In this document: piece after piece, positions 1-9,526 of the stretch | Numbering within the stretch: the first letter of the stretch is position 1 | How the letters are laid out: each line of letters opens with the position of its first letter | DNA from: Gammaproteobacteria bacterium | GTDB lineage: Bacteria > Pseudomonadota > Gammaproteobacteria > Eutrophobiales > Eutrophobiaceae | NCBI GenBank assembly: GCA_012103475.1 | Contig: WLWS01000001.1 | Location: 62,001-126,000, forward strand | Length of the DNA stretch: 64,000 bases | Reading direction: 5' to 3' | Notes under the pieces: model-generated | What the model saw: only the letters and a program-made list of their open reading frames with translations | Database searches by the model: none | What the model was told of the DNA's origin: nothing | Translations under genes and position numbers: made by a program

Positions 1-135
1 GGATGCGTAAACTCCATAGACCGGTGGCATACCGGCAAGAAATGCATAGGCAATGGATTGTGGTATTAGCACCAGAGCGACGCTGACTCCTGCAATCAGA
101 TCGCCGCTTTGAGGTTTCTCAAAATTACTCAACAT
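1..135 (-). CDS. SulP-family anion (sulfate) permease, N-terminal fragment, cut by window edge
   Basis: Not in ORF track. Reverse complement of 1-135 reads MLSNFEKPQSGDLIAGVSVALVLIPQSIAYAFLAGMPPVYGVYAS, a SulP-like N-terminus; ATG directly abuts the TAA of the upstream anchor-subunit gene. Confidence 0.8.
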   Translation of the reverse strand, partial: MLSNFEKPQSGDLIAGVSVALVLIPQSIAYAFLAGMPPVYGVYAS

Positions 136-1083
136 TTATACCCGGGAACTACCGTAGTAAAGCATTACCGTATGTTTCGCCTCTGCAAAAAACAACCAGC
201 GCTCAGTCAATATCCCGACTGCACAACTTAGTAACGCGATTACAGACAAAACAATGATGCTGATACCGGAATATTTCATCGCCAGAAGCGCAAACAGGAA
301 TGGCAATACAAATCCGCTAATGATGCTGATTCTGCGCAATTTGTCAGCATGTTTGCGCGCTATCTGGTAACCCATTTCTTTCAATAAGTAATTTTCCTGA
401 CTATGCGGGGTCTGAGTCAGGTTCACTTTACCCAGATCGCCAAGGCCCGTAGCCGATTCGGCCGTACTAACTGAACGTGTTGTCTTAATATAATTCCAGT
501 AGGCAAGTTTAATCAGCAGGGCAATACTAATAAAAACAAGCGCAGCATAATTCAGCCAGGCTTGTGCACAGGAAAAAATGAGCGCCAGGGTGTTCAGTAG
601 AATTGCACCTGTCATAAATGACAGCACTAAATATGTGGCCGGAACCCAGTGATTGCACCATGCGTGAACAGTTTTCAGGGAAGCATAGATCATGGAAGTG
701 GCATATACGGTAAGTAGACAACTTATACTCATAAACAAGGCAGCAGTAAATAATAGTGATCCGTTTTGACCAGAGTAATACCAGCCAGCGGCAAAGATCA
801 GCACTGGCACGTAACTCAGGCAGGCAAGTACACCTTCACGACTCAACCAGGAAGAGCGCCACTGGCTAAGCGCGCGCCAGGCACGCTCCGGGCGCCCCAG
901 ATGAAAAGTCGACGAAACTAGCCCGCAACTTATCAGACCTAATGCAACAGCAATGCTCGAAAGTACAAATACGGTTTTGTCAGGAATAATTCCGAGTAGA
1001 AAACCAAGACCAAGAACACTCAGCATGCCATAGCCTGCACCTGAGGCCGTAGTAAAGAAAATGACAGACAATGCAGGATGCAT
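136..1083 (-). CDS. DmsC/SoeC-like membrane anchor subunit of molybdopterin oxidoreductase
   Basis: 315 aa, multiple hydrophobic helices, N-terminal STFHLGRPERAWRALSQWRSSWLSREG motif typical of DmsC anchors; adjacent to FeS and Mo subunits. Confidence 0.85.
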   Translation of the reverse strand: MHPALSVIFFTTASGAGYGMLSVLGLGFLLGIIPDKTVFVLSSIAVALGLISCGLVSSTFHLGRPERAWRALSQWRSSWLSREGVLACLSYVPVLIFAAGWYYSGQNGSLLFTAALFMSISCLLTVYATSMIYASLKTVHAWCNHWVPATYLVLSFMTGAILLNTLALIFSCAQAWLNYAALVFISIALLIKLAYWNYIKTTRSVSTAESATGLGDLGKVNLTQTPHSQENYLLKEMGYQIARKHADKLRRISIISGFVLPFLFALLAMKYSGISIIVLSVIALLSCAVGILTERWLFFAEAKHTVMLYYGSSRV

Positions 1084-1826
1084 TAGCGACTCAAGGCTTT
1101 ATCAATCCAGCGCAAGAGTGCATTCTCACTGCTGTCTACCTTGTATTCCAGAAAACCATCTTTCGCCTCGTTTTGTATCTGTTTTTTTCTGGGGGGAAGA
1201 TAACGGTTTACTGGCAAACATTCCTGTTCAGGCATCAGCTCAAAACCATCTCTTTCTTTGACCAGTTTGGATACCCCGGAGTTTTCATCACCGAGATCGC
1301 CAAAATTGCGTGCGCCGGTTGGACAGGCAGACACACAGGCCGGAACACGACTATGTTCCGGCAGGTTTTCATTGTAAATTTTGTCAACGCAAAGCGTACA
1401 TTTTTTCATAATGCCGGCATCGCTATCGTATTCACGAGCACCATAAGGGCAGGCCCAGGAACATAGTTTACAACCAATACAGGTGTCAGCATTGATAAGT
1501 ACAATGCCATCTTCTTCTCGCTTATAAGATGCACCTGTAGGGCAAACAGTCACACAAGGCGCTTTTTCACAATGCAGACAGGAGCGTGGAAAATTAACAC
1601 TGACCGATTCACCAGACTCATTTGTGACTTCAAAACTATGCACCCGGTTAAACCAGACCCCATCCGGATGTTCACCATAGGCGTCGAGATCAGTTAAGGG
1701 TGCCGAATGTCCGCTTGTGTTCCACTCTTTACAACTCGTACTGCAGGCATGACAGCCAACACAAATATCAAGATCAATCACCAGACCCAGTTTTACTCTT
1801 GATTCAGTTTTCGGCAGGCAGGTCAT
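1083..1826 (-). CDS. 4Fe-4S ferredoxin subunit (DmsB/SoeB-like)
   Basis: Several Cys clusters (CVGCHACSTSCKEWN, CLHCEKAPCVTVCPTGA, CIGCKLCSWACPYGA, CTLCVDKI). Confidence 0.9.
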   Translation of the reverse strand: MTCLPKTESRVKLGLVIDLDICVGCHACSTSCKEWNTSGHSAPLTDLDAYGEHPDGVWFNRVHSFEVTNESGESVSVNFPRSCLHCEKAPCVTVCPTGASYKREEDGIVLINADTCIGCKLCSWACPYGAREYDSDAGIMKKCTLCVDKIYNENLPEHSRVPACVSACPTGARNFGDLGDENSGVSKLVKERDGFELMPEQECLPVNRYLPPRKKQIQNEAKDGFLEYKVDSSENALLRWIDKALSR

Positions 1827-1829
1827 CGA

Positions 1830-4784
1830 CTATTCATCAGCCTTATTTTCAGGATGTGTGACAAATTCCCTGTGTTCCTTAAGCGTATTTCCGGAGTCCG
1901 TGCTTGTGGCTTTATCTTTTAGCTCTTCGCCATAACGAAGCACAATCTGCTCAGTTCCTGCTTCTTTCTGTGCAGGCAAAGTGTCAAATTGAGGTTCTGT
2001 TTGACCGCACTCGTCAGCGCGACACTTTTCTAATTTCACCCGCAGGTCAAACCACGCCGCCTGTCCTGTTACCGGATCCGAATTGGAATAACGATAGCCA
2101 TCCGTTCTCGGTGGCAGTAGTTCTGAAATAATGTGATTCAAGAGAAAACCCTGATTTGATTCAGGTGCTTTTTCATCCAGACCCCAGCTACCTTTTCGCT
2201 TTCCAATTGCATTCCAGGTCCACACTGTATCTGGATTGACGCCATGTACACGTTTGATTTGTACTTTTACTCTGGCATGAGAGCTACACAACCAGGCCCA
2301 GTCCTCATCTTCAAGATCCAGAGAAAGCGCCAGATCGTGGTGTATGTGCAGGTAGTTTACGTTGGTAATCTGTCTCAACCAGGCATTTTGCGATCCCCAT
2401 GAGTGATACATGTGCATGGGACGCTGGCTAAGGGCATGCAGTGGATATTCTTCCGTATCATCCTCAGTCGAGGAAAATGGCGGATAGTACAAAGGCAGGG
2501 GGTCAAAATATTTCTTAATTCTTTCCCTATGTTCAAGTGGCGGCGGGTAATACCCGTGCCCTTCAGCGGCAAGTCGAAATCGTTGCATTGGTTCGCTGTA
2601 AAGTTGCAAGACTATTGGCGCGTTGCTGCCGATCCAGCCACTTTTCTGGGCAAAATCGAGATAGTCCCGATTAGCAAACTTGTAATAGCGTTGTGAAGGT
2701 GTCAGTTCATGCCGCCAGAAACAACCATTATCAATATAGTGTTGCAATTGATCGGGGTTGGCAGGACCAGTTAAGTCACTTTCGCCATTGACGCCTCGCC
2801 AGCCGGCCAGTGGTCCAAGGCGATCAGTACGCATATGATTGGCGATATAGTCGGCATAATCAGAAAAGCGTGCTGTGCCATCCTGTCGAACCATTCCGGG
2901 AAGGCCCAAACGCGCACCGAGTTCAAGCAAGACATCCTGAAACGGACGAACATTTCGATCTACTGGCACAACTGGCTGACGTATCGCATCAGCCGCGCCA
3001 TCGGCGTCACAGATTGGTCGGTCGAGCAGTGATATACAGTCCCAACGTTCCAGATAAGTCGTATCCGGTAATATTAAATCAGCATAAGGCACTGTCTCTG
3101 AATAATAGGCATCGGAATAGATTATTCTTGGTATTTTGTACTCACCCGTTTCTTCATTTATGTCAGTCAGGTAACGAATGGTATCCGGCACATTCATGGA
3201 AGAGTTCCAGGCCATGTTTGCCATATACATAAATAATGTATCGATCGGATACGGATCTGCCTTCCAGGCATTATGTATGACCATGTGCATCATGCCGTGA
3301 ATCGATAAGGGATACTCCCAGCTAAATGCCTTGTCTATTCGCTGTGGTGATCCATCTGATCGGGTTCGCAAATCACCTGGCGCGGCGGGAAAGCCCAGCG
3401 GCATTGATCCCAGAGGCGTATTGGTTTTCTCCGTATCGCCCGCGGGTTTTTGTGCCGGCGGGATTGGTTTCGGAAAGGGCGGCTTGTAACGAAAACCACC
3501 TGGTACATCAATACTGCCCAACAATATTTGCAGAAGATGAATTGCCCGGCAGGTGTGAAAGCCATTGGAATGTGCAGAGATACCGCGCATGGCATGCATG
3601 GCAACCGGCCGCCCGATCATTTTATCTTGTTGCCGACCGAAGCTGTCGGTCCATTTCACATCGAGCTCAATCTCTTCTTCGAAAGCGACCCGGGCGAGAT
3701 CGGCTGCAATACCTTTTATCTGCTCTGCAGACACACCGGTCTCATCAGCAACTGCATCAGGAGCATACTCCGCCTGCAGGAATCGTTCAGTAAATAACTG
3801 AAAGGCAGGAACAACCTTTCTACCCTCTGCACTTTCATAGTTGCCTACAAATGCCGGAGTAATATTCATAGAACTGGCATCAACGAGCGATTCTGAAGCA
3901 CTGTCATAACAAAGCGGTCGTGTACTTTCCCTGTCTCTGAGGAATAAACCATGATCACTCGCACCCGGCTCCTGAATGACCAGCCAGTGAGCATTGGTGT
4001 AGCGCACCAGATATTGCCAATCAATCTTTTCTGCTTTGAGAAGTTCGTGAATAAGTGAGAAAACAAAAAGTCCATCTGTACCAGGGCGAATTCCCACCCA
4101 TTCATCGGCAATTGCCGAGTATCCGGTTCTGACCGGATTGACAGAGACAAACCTGGTATTTTCCCGGTTTTTTAACTTACCAAGTCCCATTTTGATCGGA
4201 TTGGAATCATGATCTTCGGCTACACCGAACATCATAAAGTATCTAGTGTGCTCCCAGTCCACCTCACCGAATTCCCAGAACGATCCACCAATGGTATACA
4301 AACCAGCTGCGGCCATATTGACCGAGCAGAATCCTCCATGTGCGGCATGATTGATGGAACCGTATTGTTGTGACCACCAACCGGTAAGCGACTGACTTTG
4401 ATCTCTACCTGTGAAGAAAGCCAGTTGATTAGGGTTAGTGGAACGAACCTTGGCAAGCCAGCCTGTAGCAATCGAGAGTGCCTCCTCCCAACTAATTTCC
4501 TTAAACTTGCCTTCGCCACGCTCACCAACACGCAACAGTGGTGCCGTCAACCTGGCCGGCGAATAATGCTGCATGATGCCGGCGGACCCTTTTGCACATA
4601 ACACACCCTTGTTGATCGGGTGATCGGGGTTACCCTCGATAAAGCGAACCTTACCGTTTTTTAGATAAACACGAATACCGCAACGACAGGCACACATATA
4701 ACAAGTCGAGGTTTTAACTTCGTCAGCAACCTGAGTGCTCGTCGCAACATCTTCTTTGATCGTGGTAAAGGGATTAATAGACAT
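1830..4784 (-). CDS. Molybdopterin oxidoreductase catalytic subunit, SoeA-like (sulfite dehydrogenase candidate)
   Basis: 984 aa; N-terminal CYMCACRCGIRVYLKNGKVRFIEGNPDHPINKGVLCAKG FeS/Mo motif; no twin-arginine signal (cytoplasmic-type); followed by B and C subunits and SulP permease. Confidence 0.8.
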   Translation of the reverse strand: MSINPFTTIKEDVATSTQVADEVKTSTCYMCACRCGIRVYLKNGKVRFIEGNPDHPINKGVLCAKGSAGIMQHYSPARLTAPLLRVGERGEGKFKEISWEEALSIATGWLAKVRSTNPNQLAFFTGRDQSQSLTGWWSQQYGSINHAAHGGFCSVNMAAAGLYTIGGSFWEFGEVDWEHTRYFMMFGVAEDHDSNPIKMGLGKLKNRENTRFVSVNPVRTGYSAIADEWVGIRPGTDGLFVFSLIHELLKAEKIDWQYLVRYTNAHWLVIQEPGASDHGLFLRDRESTRPLCYDSASESLVDASSMNITPAFVGNYESAEGRKVVPAFQLFTERFLQAEYAPDAVADETGVSAEQIKGIAADLARVAFEEEIELDVKWTDSFGRQQDKMIGRPVAMHAMRGISAHSNGFHTCRAIHLLQILLGSIDVPGGFRYKPPFPKPIPPAQKPAGDTEKTNTPLGSMPLGFPAAPGDLRTRSDGSPQRIDKAFSWEYPLSIHGMMHMVIHNAWKADPYPIDTLFMYMANMAWNSSMNVPDTIRYLTDINEETGEYKIPRIIYSDAYYSETVPYADLILPDTTYLERWDCISLLDRPICDADGAADAIRQPVVPVDRNVRPFQDVLLELGARLGLPGMVRQDGTARFSDYADYIANHMRTDRLGPLAGWRGVNGESDLTGPANPDQLQHYIDNGCFWRHELTPSQRYYKFANRDYLDFAQKSGWIGSNAPIVLQLYSEPMQRFRLAAEGHGYYPPPLEHRERIKKYFDPLPLYYPPFSSTEDDTEEYPLHALSQRPMHMYHSWGSQNAWLRQITNVNYLHIHHDLALSLDLEDEDWAWLCSSHARVKVQIKRVHGVNPDTVWTWNAIGKRKGSWGLDEKAPESNQGFLLNHIISELLPPRTDGYRYSNSDPVTGQAAWFDLRVKLEKCRADECGQTEPQFDTLPAQKEAGTEQIVLRYGEELKDKATSTDSGNTLKEHREFVTHPENKADE

Positions 4785-4946
4785 GAAGCTTATTCTATAA
4801 ATGAATAAGGTTATAAATATAAGTTATATTATAAGTTTGCCCTTTACGAAAGGCAATCCTTAAAGGTAAAGAGACCTGATCTTGGTAATGTAGCTTGTAT
4901 CGATGTGAATTGACGTCATTTAATTACCAAAACGTTATTATTAAGT

Positions 4947-6533
4947 ATGAAAAACAAAAATAAACCCATGCCCGCACTTGTATTGAATCACACACTACAT
5001 GACTGGCTGCAATCGAATGCCGACAAATACGGTGCCGACGCGGCGATCACAGCAAGCGACAGCATACTTTCTCATAGAGATGTTTTCGAACGAGCAACAA
5101 ATCTCTCTGCTGGTTTACGCTCACTTGGGTTGAAACATGGCGATGTTGTTGGCGTACAGTTACCGAATATTCCAGAGTTCATCATAAGCTATCTGGCTAT
5201 ATCCTCCATAGGCGGAATTATGCAGACATTGCATATGCCCTACCGCCACACTGAACTGGAATATCTGTTAAAAGACAGCAATGCCTCGGCAGTAATCTGC
5301 CTGTCTTCGTTTCGGGACAGCTCGCCTGCTGTGATGATGCTGGATATCGCGACTAGCAATAAGATGAACTTTCCTGTCATCAGTCTTGGTGAACCTGTTG
5401 AAACCAGTCACAGCTTTGAAGAATTAATCACTAGCGAGTTTCCAGTTACTCTTACCAAAGCACCTGTGGCTGAGGATCTGTTTGTACTGCTTTATACTTC
5501 AGGCACGACCTCCTCGCCAAAAGGTGTGCCTCACCGCTACAACAGTTTTCTCAGTAATGCCCAACTGTGTTGTCAGACCTATGGCTTCACCAATGAGGAT
5601 CGTCTCCTGAGCCTTGCGCCGATGAGTCATCTGTATGGCCTGTTTACACTCAATATGGCGCTGTCTTGCGGAGCTAACACGATACTACTTCCTGCTTTTA
5701 ATCCTGAAGGTTTCATAAATACGGTTCGCGAACTCCGCCCCACCGCGATTTTCGCGGCACCGGCACATTTTGCCCTGAGTCGACAGCAGGGTCTGTTAAA
5801 GCAGGAAGATTTTTCTTCAGTGAAATTTGTGTGTCTATCAGGCAGTGCAGTCATGCCCGAACTGGCCAGAGAAGTCGATGAGCTACTTATCAATGGTCGC
5901 GTTGGACAACTGTGGGGCATGAGTGAATTACAGGCCGGGGCAATAACCCGTTTAAATGACGATGAACAGACTCGTTTTAATTCCGCTGGCAAGCCCACAC
6001 CCGGGACAGAAATACGAATTGCAGATGGAGATAAGGAATTACCCGCTAATAAGGAAGGAGAACTTCAGGTTAAAGGTATTTCTGTCTTTGACGCTTACCA
6101 CAATAAGCCTGAAGAATCACAAAAGGCTTTTACCAAAGATAAGTGGTTTCGCAGTGGTGACCTCGCCGTCATCAATGATGAGGGGCATCTTACTATTACC
6201 GGCAGAACAAAAAGCCTTATCAACCGTGGTGGTATCAAATTTAATCCGGTAGAAATTGAAGCGTTGATTAGTAAACTTCCTGAAGTTGTCCAGTGCGCCA
6301 TCATTCCACAAGCTGATGAGATTCTTGGCGAGAAGGCCAGTCTTTTCATTGTGACGGGAGAAGGTGACTCGATTAGTCTGGATGAAATCTGCAGAGCGCT
6401 GGAAGAATCTGAAGTCGCCAAGTATAAATGGCCGGAAGAACTCCATATTATCGATGCCATGCCAATGACTCCGACTAACAAGGTAAAACTTGATGAGCTT
6501 GTGCTATATCTTGAAGATTTAAAATCATCGTGA
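4947..6533 (+). CDS. AMP-dependent acyl-CoA synthetase/ligase
   Basis: 528 aa; LLYTSGTTSSPKGVPHRYNS P-loop, WFRSGDLAVINDEGHLTITGRTK motif. Confidence 0.92.
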   Translation: MKNKNKPMPALVLNHTLHDWLQSNADKYGADAAITASDSILSHRDVFERATNLSAGLRSLGLKHGDVVGVQLPNIPEFIISYLAISSIGGIMQTLHMPYRHTELEYLLKDSNASAVICLSSFRDSSPAVMMLDIATSNKMNFPVISLGEPVETSHSFEELITSEFPVTLTKAPVAEDLFVLLYTSGTTSSPKGVPHRYNSFLSNAQLCCQTYGFTNEDRLLSLAPMSHLYGLFTLNMALSCGANTILLPAFNPEGFINTVRELRPTAIFAAPAHFALSRQQGLLKQEDFSSVKFVCLSGSAVMPELAREVDELLINGRVGQLWGMSELQAGAITRLNDDEQTRFNSAGKPTPGTEIRIADGDKELPANKEGELQVKGISVFDAYHNKPEESQKAFTKDKWFRSGDLAVINDEGHLTITGRTKSLINRGGIKFNPVEIEALISKLPEVVQCAIIPQADEILGEKASLFIVTGEGDSISLDEICRALEESEVAKYKWPEELHIIDAMPMTPTNKVKLDELVLYLEDLKSS

Positions 6534-9526
6534 ATAAGACTAACAGGCCCGAAGGAGACAAAGCAGAGATCCGTTCCCAACAAATCAAATTTATTTTTGA
6601 CTATTTACCTCTTGCTTTACTGACCAATACCATCTCTCTGTGTCTGGTTTTTGTCATTTTCAGACCGGTCTCATCGCCAGCATTGCTGTTCGGCTGGTCT
6701 GGCGGCCTTTTCTTTATCACGCTGATTAGAGGAATACTTTGGTGGCAATGGAAGCAGCAAGATATTCAAACTGTCGAAGAACAGGGAAAATGGCTCGCTC
6801 TATTTGGAGTCGGCGTGCTCGCCACTGGCTTAATGTGGGGTCTGACAGTACCGCTTCTCGTTCCTGAGGGATCCATATTTTACCTTGGCTTTCTGGCACT
6901 ATGGGTTTGCGGACTTTGTACCGGAGCTATTACCAGCATCGCTATATATCGTAGCTTTTACTACCTATTCTCACTTAGCGCTCTGCTCCCACTAACAGTT
7001 TTTTTACTTCTTTCCGGTAAGCAGATTGAAATGTTACTAGCATGCGTAGTTACACTATATTTCATTTTCACCAGTGTAAACGCGAATCAGACTCATAAGG
7101 TTCTACTGAAAAATATTTCTTTGGACTCTGATAACAGCAAGCTGCTTGCCACATTGAAAAGTGATATAGAGAAAAACAAGCTTGAATTGTTGAATGAAAT
7201 AAATCAACACCAGCATATAAATGAAAACCTGGATGTTTTTGACGAGATAATTAACGCTTCAAACGACTTCATCGCTTTCATTGACAGAGACTACATTTAT
7301 CGAACAATCAATAGAAAGTTTTCTGAAGAATTCGATATATCAACCTCTAAGATTGTAGGAGAAAAAGTCCCCAACATTATTGGCAAGAAAGTTTTTAATG
7401 AAGAAATTAAGCCTGCTCTGGATGCCTGTTTCATGGGAGAAGAAGTTAAGTTTACTTATTGGGGTGATTTCGAGGGTCGCGGCAATCGTTGTTTCGAATT
7501 ACATTATTATCCTCGACTGACCGCTGATGGAGAAATTAACGGGGTAATCTCTTACAGCAGGGATATTACTGAAACTCAACTCACCAATGACAAACTGAGA
7601 GAGAGCCAACGCTATTACAAACAGGCCGAGCAATTAGGTAAGTTAGGGTACTGGGAATGGGATCATACCCGGGACTGCATGGTCAGTTGTTCAGAATCAT
7701 TTGCCGATTTCTACGAGATGAGTGTTGAAGAGGCACTGAAGTTTTTTTCACACCCAGACTATGAATTAGAGGCCGTTCACCCTGAGGATAGAAAACGCTA
7801 TGCGCAACACATGAACGAATGTGAACGACTCAAACGCGGCCCCGATATTGAGCACAGGATTCTTACACCTTCTGGCGTTGTCCGGCACATACACTTGCTG
7901 GGTGAATATGAACTGGATGAAAAGGGAGAGATTAAGAGTTCTTTTGGTGTTGAACAGGATATTAGTAAACGTAAACTTGATGAAGAAGCGCTTAGAATAA
8001 ATGAAGCACGATTACGCGACTCCCAACGGATGGCCAAGGTAGGCAACTGGCACTGGTTGTATTCGAAAGAAGAGATCACAATCTCGGACGAATTACGACG
8101 TATTAATGGCCTCGAAGGAAGCGATGCTCCATTTACACGTGAAAAATTTCTCGAGATTTTACACCCCGATGACCGTGACAGGCTCAAAAATAATATAGAA
8201 CAAATGCAAGAAACGGGAGTAAGCGATAATTCCGACTACAGAATAATCTGGCCAGATGGAAGTGAACACTATGTTAGCTCACATCGAGAGATTATCTATG
8301 ATGAAAATGGAAACAATACAGGCATAACCGGGACTGTTCAGGAAATCACTGAACGTAAAAAAACCGAACTGGCTCTGAAAACAAGCGAGGAAAGATTTCA
8401 CGCGGCCTTTGACAATACCGCTATTGCAATGAGTATCAATAAACTTGACGGGCCCTACATGATTGTAAATCCGGCAATGTCGAGATTTACCGGCTATACG
8501 GAAACTGAATTACTGTCATTAACCAACCTTAGTATCACTCATCCTGATGATATTGAGCAGACGCAGGCAAACTGCGACTACTTGATTGAAGGACACGCAG
8601 ATCATTTTTTGATGGAAAAACGTTACATCCATAAGAACGGCAAAGAAATATGGGGCTTGTTAAGTGTCGCAATCGTCCGTGATGCTGCCGGAGAACCGCT
8701 CTATTTTGTACCACAGATTCAGGATATTACCGAACGTAAAAAACTGGAGGAGGAATTACTCAAACACCAGTCCCGCCTTGAAACTGAGGTGAAACACCGA
8801 ACCGGAGAATTGGCCAGCGTTAACAAGGAATTGCAGGCTTTTGCTCACTCAGTCTCCCATGATTTGAAAGCGCCTTTGCGCACGATAGAGGGTTACACTG
8901 ATATCCTTAAAGAGGATTACGGCACGCAATTAGACGATGCAGCTCAGGACTATCTTTCCGAAATTGGAGAGGGTGCCGTACGTATGGGTGAAATGGTAGA
9001 TGATTTGCTCTGGCATGCCACGCTGGGACAGGGTTTTGTTGATGTTGAAATGATCGACATGAATACTACTCTGGAAAAAGTAAAACGGAATCTGGCAGGC
9101 GACATCAAGGAAAAGCGTGCCCGTATTTATACCCAGGGTGATCTGGGCGAGATCACAGGCCATAAAGCAACAATTGAAGCCTTGTTACAAAATCTCATAA
9201 GTAATGCCATCAAGTATGTAGAAGATGAAGTTACGCCAGATGTGTTGATAAGCGCCTCTGAAACAGAGACGGAGTTTGTAATATCCGTTAGGGATAACGG
9301 TATTGGCATTGATAAAGATCATCAGAAAAAAATATTCGGTATATTCGAAAGACTACACACACTTGATGAATATCCGGGTACTGGTATTGGTCTGGCTATT
9401 GCCGAGAAAGCAGCCCAACTCCATGGTGGTAGATTGTGGTTAGACTCTGAACCTGGAAAAGGAACAACCTTCTATTTCAGTATAATTAAACAGCACGATA
9501 ATTTATTGGTAAGTGATAATGAATAA
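6530..9526 (+). CDS. Membrane-anchored multi-PAS sensor histidine kinase (no receiver domain seen)
   Basis: 998 aa, GTG start overlapping previous stop; N-terminal TM region, about four PAS/PAC repeats, H-box AHSVSHDLKAPLRTIEGY, N/G boxes NLISNAIKYV, DNGIGID, GTGIGLAI. Confidence 0.93.
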   Translation: MNKTNRPEGDKAEIRSQQIKFIFDYLPLALLTNTISLCLVFVIFRPVSSPALLFGWSGGLFFITLIRGILWWQWKQQDIQTVEEQGKWLALFGVGVLATGLMWGLTVPLLVPEGSIFYLGFLALWVCGLCTGAITSIAIYRSFYYLFSLSALLPLTVFLLLSGKQIEMLLACVVTLYFIFTSVNANQTHKVLLKNISLDSDNSKLLATLKSDIEKNKLELLNEINQHQHINENLDVFDEIINASNDFIAFIDRDYIYRTINRKFSEEFDISTSKIVGEKVPNIIGKKVFNEEIKPALDACFMGEEVKFTYWGDFEGRGNRCFELHYYPRLTADGEINGVISYSRDITETQLTNDKLRESQRYYKQAEQLGKLGYWEWDHTRDCMVSCSESFADFYEMSVEEALKFFSHPDYELEAVHPEDRKRYAQHMNECERLKRGPDIEHRILTPSGVVRHIHLLGEYELDEKGEIKSSFGVEQDISKRKLDEEALRINEARLRDSQRMAKVGNWHWLYSKEEITISDELRRINGLEGSDAPFTREKFLEILHPDDRDRLKNNIEQMQETGVSDNSDYRIIWPDGSEHYVSSHREIIYDENGNNTGITGTVQEITERKKTELALKTSEERFHAAFDNTAIAMSINKLDGPYMIVNPAMSRFTGYTETELLSLTNLSITHPDDIEQTQANCDYLIEGHADHFLMEKRYIHKNGKEIWGLLSVAIVRDAAGEPLYFVPQIQDITERKKLEEELLKHQSRLETEVKHRTGELASVNKELQAFAHSVSHDLKAPLRTIEGYTDILKEDYGTQLDDAAQDYLSEIGEGAVRMGEMVDDLLWHATLGQGFVDVEMIDMNTTLEKVKRNLAGDIKEKRARIYTQGDLGEITGHKATIEALLQNLISNAIKYVEDEVTPDVLISASETETEFVISVRDNGIGIDKDHQKKIFGIFERLHTLDEYPGTGIGLAIAEKAAQLHGGRLWLDSEPGKGTTFYFSIIKQHDNLLVSDNE

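Noticed and set aside
2810-3793. Long plus-strand ORFs opposite the Mo-subunit gene (2810-3232, 3326-3793, 3450-3797)
   Set aside because: Antisense to a clear conserved gene; low-complexity Arg/Ser/His-rich translations with no family motif
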